Part shown: positions 63,788-64,000 of the stretch, one piece after another
How the letters are laid out: each line of letters opens with the position of its first letter
Numbering within the stretch: position 1 is the stretch's first letter
Source: a bacterium
GTDB taxonomy: Bacteria > Cyanobacteriota > Vampirovibrionia > Gastranaerophilales > Gastranaerophilaceae
Length of the DNA: 64,000 nucleotides
Reading direction: 5' to 3'
NCBI GenBank assembly: GCA_017536545.1
Contig: JAFXHF010000017.1
Location: 110,884 to 174,883 of the forward strand
Made by a program: the position numbers and the translations under genes
Notes under the pieces: model-generated
The model's input: only the letters and a program-made list of their open reading frames with translations
Database searches by the model: none
What the model was told of the DNA's origin: nothing

Positions 63788-64000
63788 ATGAACAAATTTT
63801 TTGAAACTGTTGAAGAATATTTGAAAAACTCTAATATGACAAAAGAAGAGAAAGTAGCATTTATCAAAGCTGCAGGAGATTTCTATCGCCAACAGGTAGA
63901 TAAAGAATATAACAACTATGTAAGAAACCAACAAATTGGTGCAGGAATAGAAATTGCCAGTGCTGCAATCCCAGGAAGTGCAGGTGTAAAAGCCGCTGCC
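63788..64000 (+). CDS. Phage protein cut by the right edge, unknown
   Basis: 71 codons are visible, starting MNKFFETVEEYLKNSNMTKE after AAAGGAAAGGAG. Helical start, then a Gly/Ala/Ser-rich segment (GAGIEIASAAIPGSAGVKAA) as in podovirus ejection proteins that cross the host membrane. The rest lies outside the window. Confidence 0.6.
   Translation, partial: MNKFFETVEEYLKNSNMTKEEKVAFIKAAGDFYRQQVDKEYNNYVRNQQIGAGIEIASAAIPGSAGVKAAA

Larger units (their letters stand above)
54212..64000 (+). mobile_element. Podovirus-like prophage, continuing past the right edge
   Basis: All protein genes from 54.2 kb on lie on the plus strand, closely packed. They include lysis (amidase), tail nozzle-like, coat, scaffold, head-tail adaptor, terminase small subunit, portal and terminase large subunit genes. 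No long tail-tube, tape-measure or baseplate gene is seen, pointing to a short-tailed phage. No integrase, repressor or att repeat is visible; the left border is placed at the small HTH gene but could lie anywhere in 53.6-54.2 kb. Base composition is like the host. Gene order is roughly the inverse of that in P22-like phages. Confidence 0.88.

Overview
The window is low-GC bacterial DNA with standard code 11 and dense genes on both strands. I infer a gut Melainabacteria-type organism (Candidatus Gastranaerophilales, the non-photosynthetic sister group of Cyanobacteria). Four features support this. A pseudopilin has an N-terminus ending in GFTLAEVLITLGIIGVVAA. atpD-atpC form a unit detached from the rest of the ATP synthase genes, as in cyanobacteria. 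The tRNA-Glu looks like the cyanobacterial/plastid form. There is a Gram-negative lipid A gene set (lpxA; lpxD-lpxC-fabZ) and no photosynthesis gene. This assignment comes from reading, not from a database search.

Layout. 1-13.9 kb is mostly housekeeping: a cut-off unknown gene, M29 aminopeptidase, lpxA, Fe-alcohol dehydrogenase, a dicarboxylate/amino-acid symporter, ileS, dnaB, a plant-type glutamate-cysteine ligase, and rsmA-ispE. 14-27 kb holds a 740-residue coiled-coil/collagen-like protein, a TrmB regulator, tdk, ctpA, a CHASE2-GGDEF protein paired with a P-loop/TPR protein, rsmG, a YjbQ protein and a pseudopilin with a duplicated leader. 27-34.5 kb holds a uridine-kinase-like gene, atpDC, metF-deoC-DUF3137, and flhB with a sigma factor. 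34.5-42.4 kb is a group of lineage-specific genes without Sec signals (5'-nucleotidase, a cysteine-peptidase-like protein, a TOPRIM protein, two unknowns), with tRNA-Glu, a PerR-rubredoxin pair and several probable small RNAs between them. 42.4-53.6 kb carries fabZ/lpxC/lpxD/rfaE2, asd, an eroded GspE-like ATPase with a response regulator, dxr and a sensor kinase.

From about 54.2 kb to the right edge is a podovirus-like prophage that is not complete in the window. Its order along the coding strand is amidase, tail nozzle-like protein, coat, scaffold, head-tail adaptor, terminase small subunit, GNAT, portal, terminase large subunit. This is roughly the reverse of the usual packaging-to-lysis order. 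No integrase or attachment site is visible.

Most notable observations: (1) a set of genes with no Shine-Dalgarno sequence whose -10 hexamer ends exactly six bases before the ATG, which predicts leaderless mRNAs; (2) a group of non-Sec proteins with Asn/Gln/Ser/Thr-rich N-termini, several with a [PV]xFxG-like motif, in a window that also carries flhB; (3) several intergenic transcription units without a protein gene, including a strongly structured RNA at about 53.94-54.13 kb and a minus-strand RNA inside the phage cluster; (4) a pseudopilin with two GFTLAE cleavage-site copies 20 residues apart.
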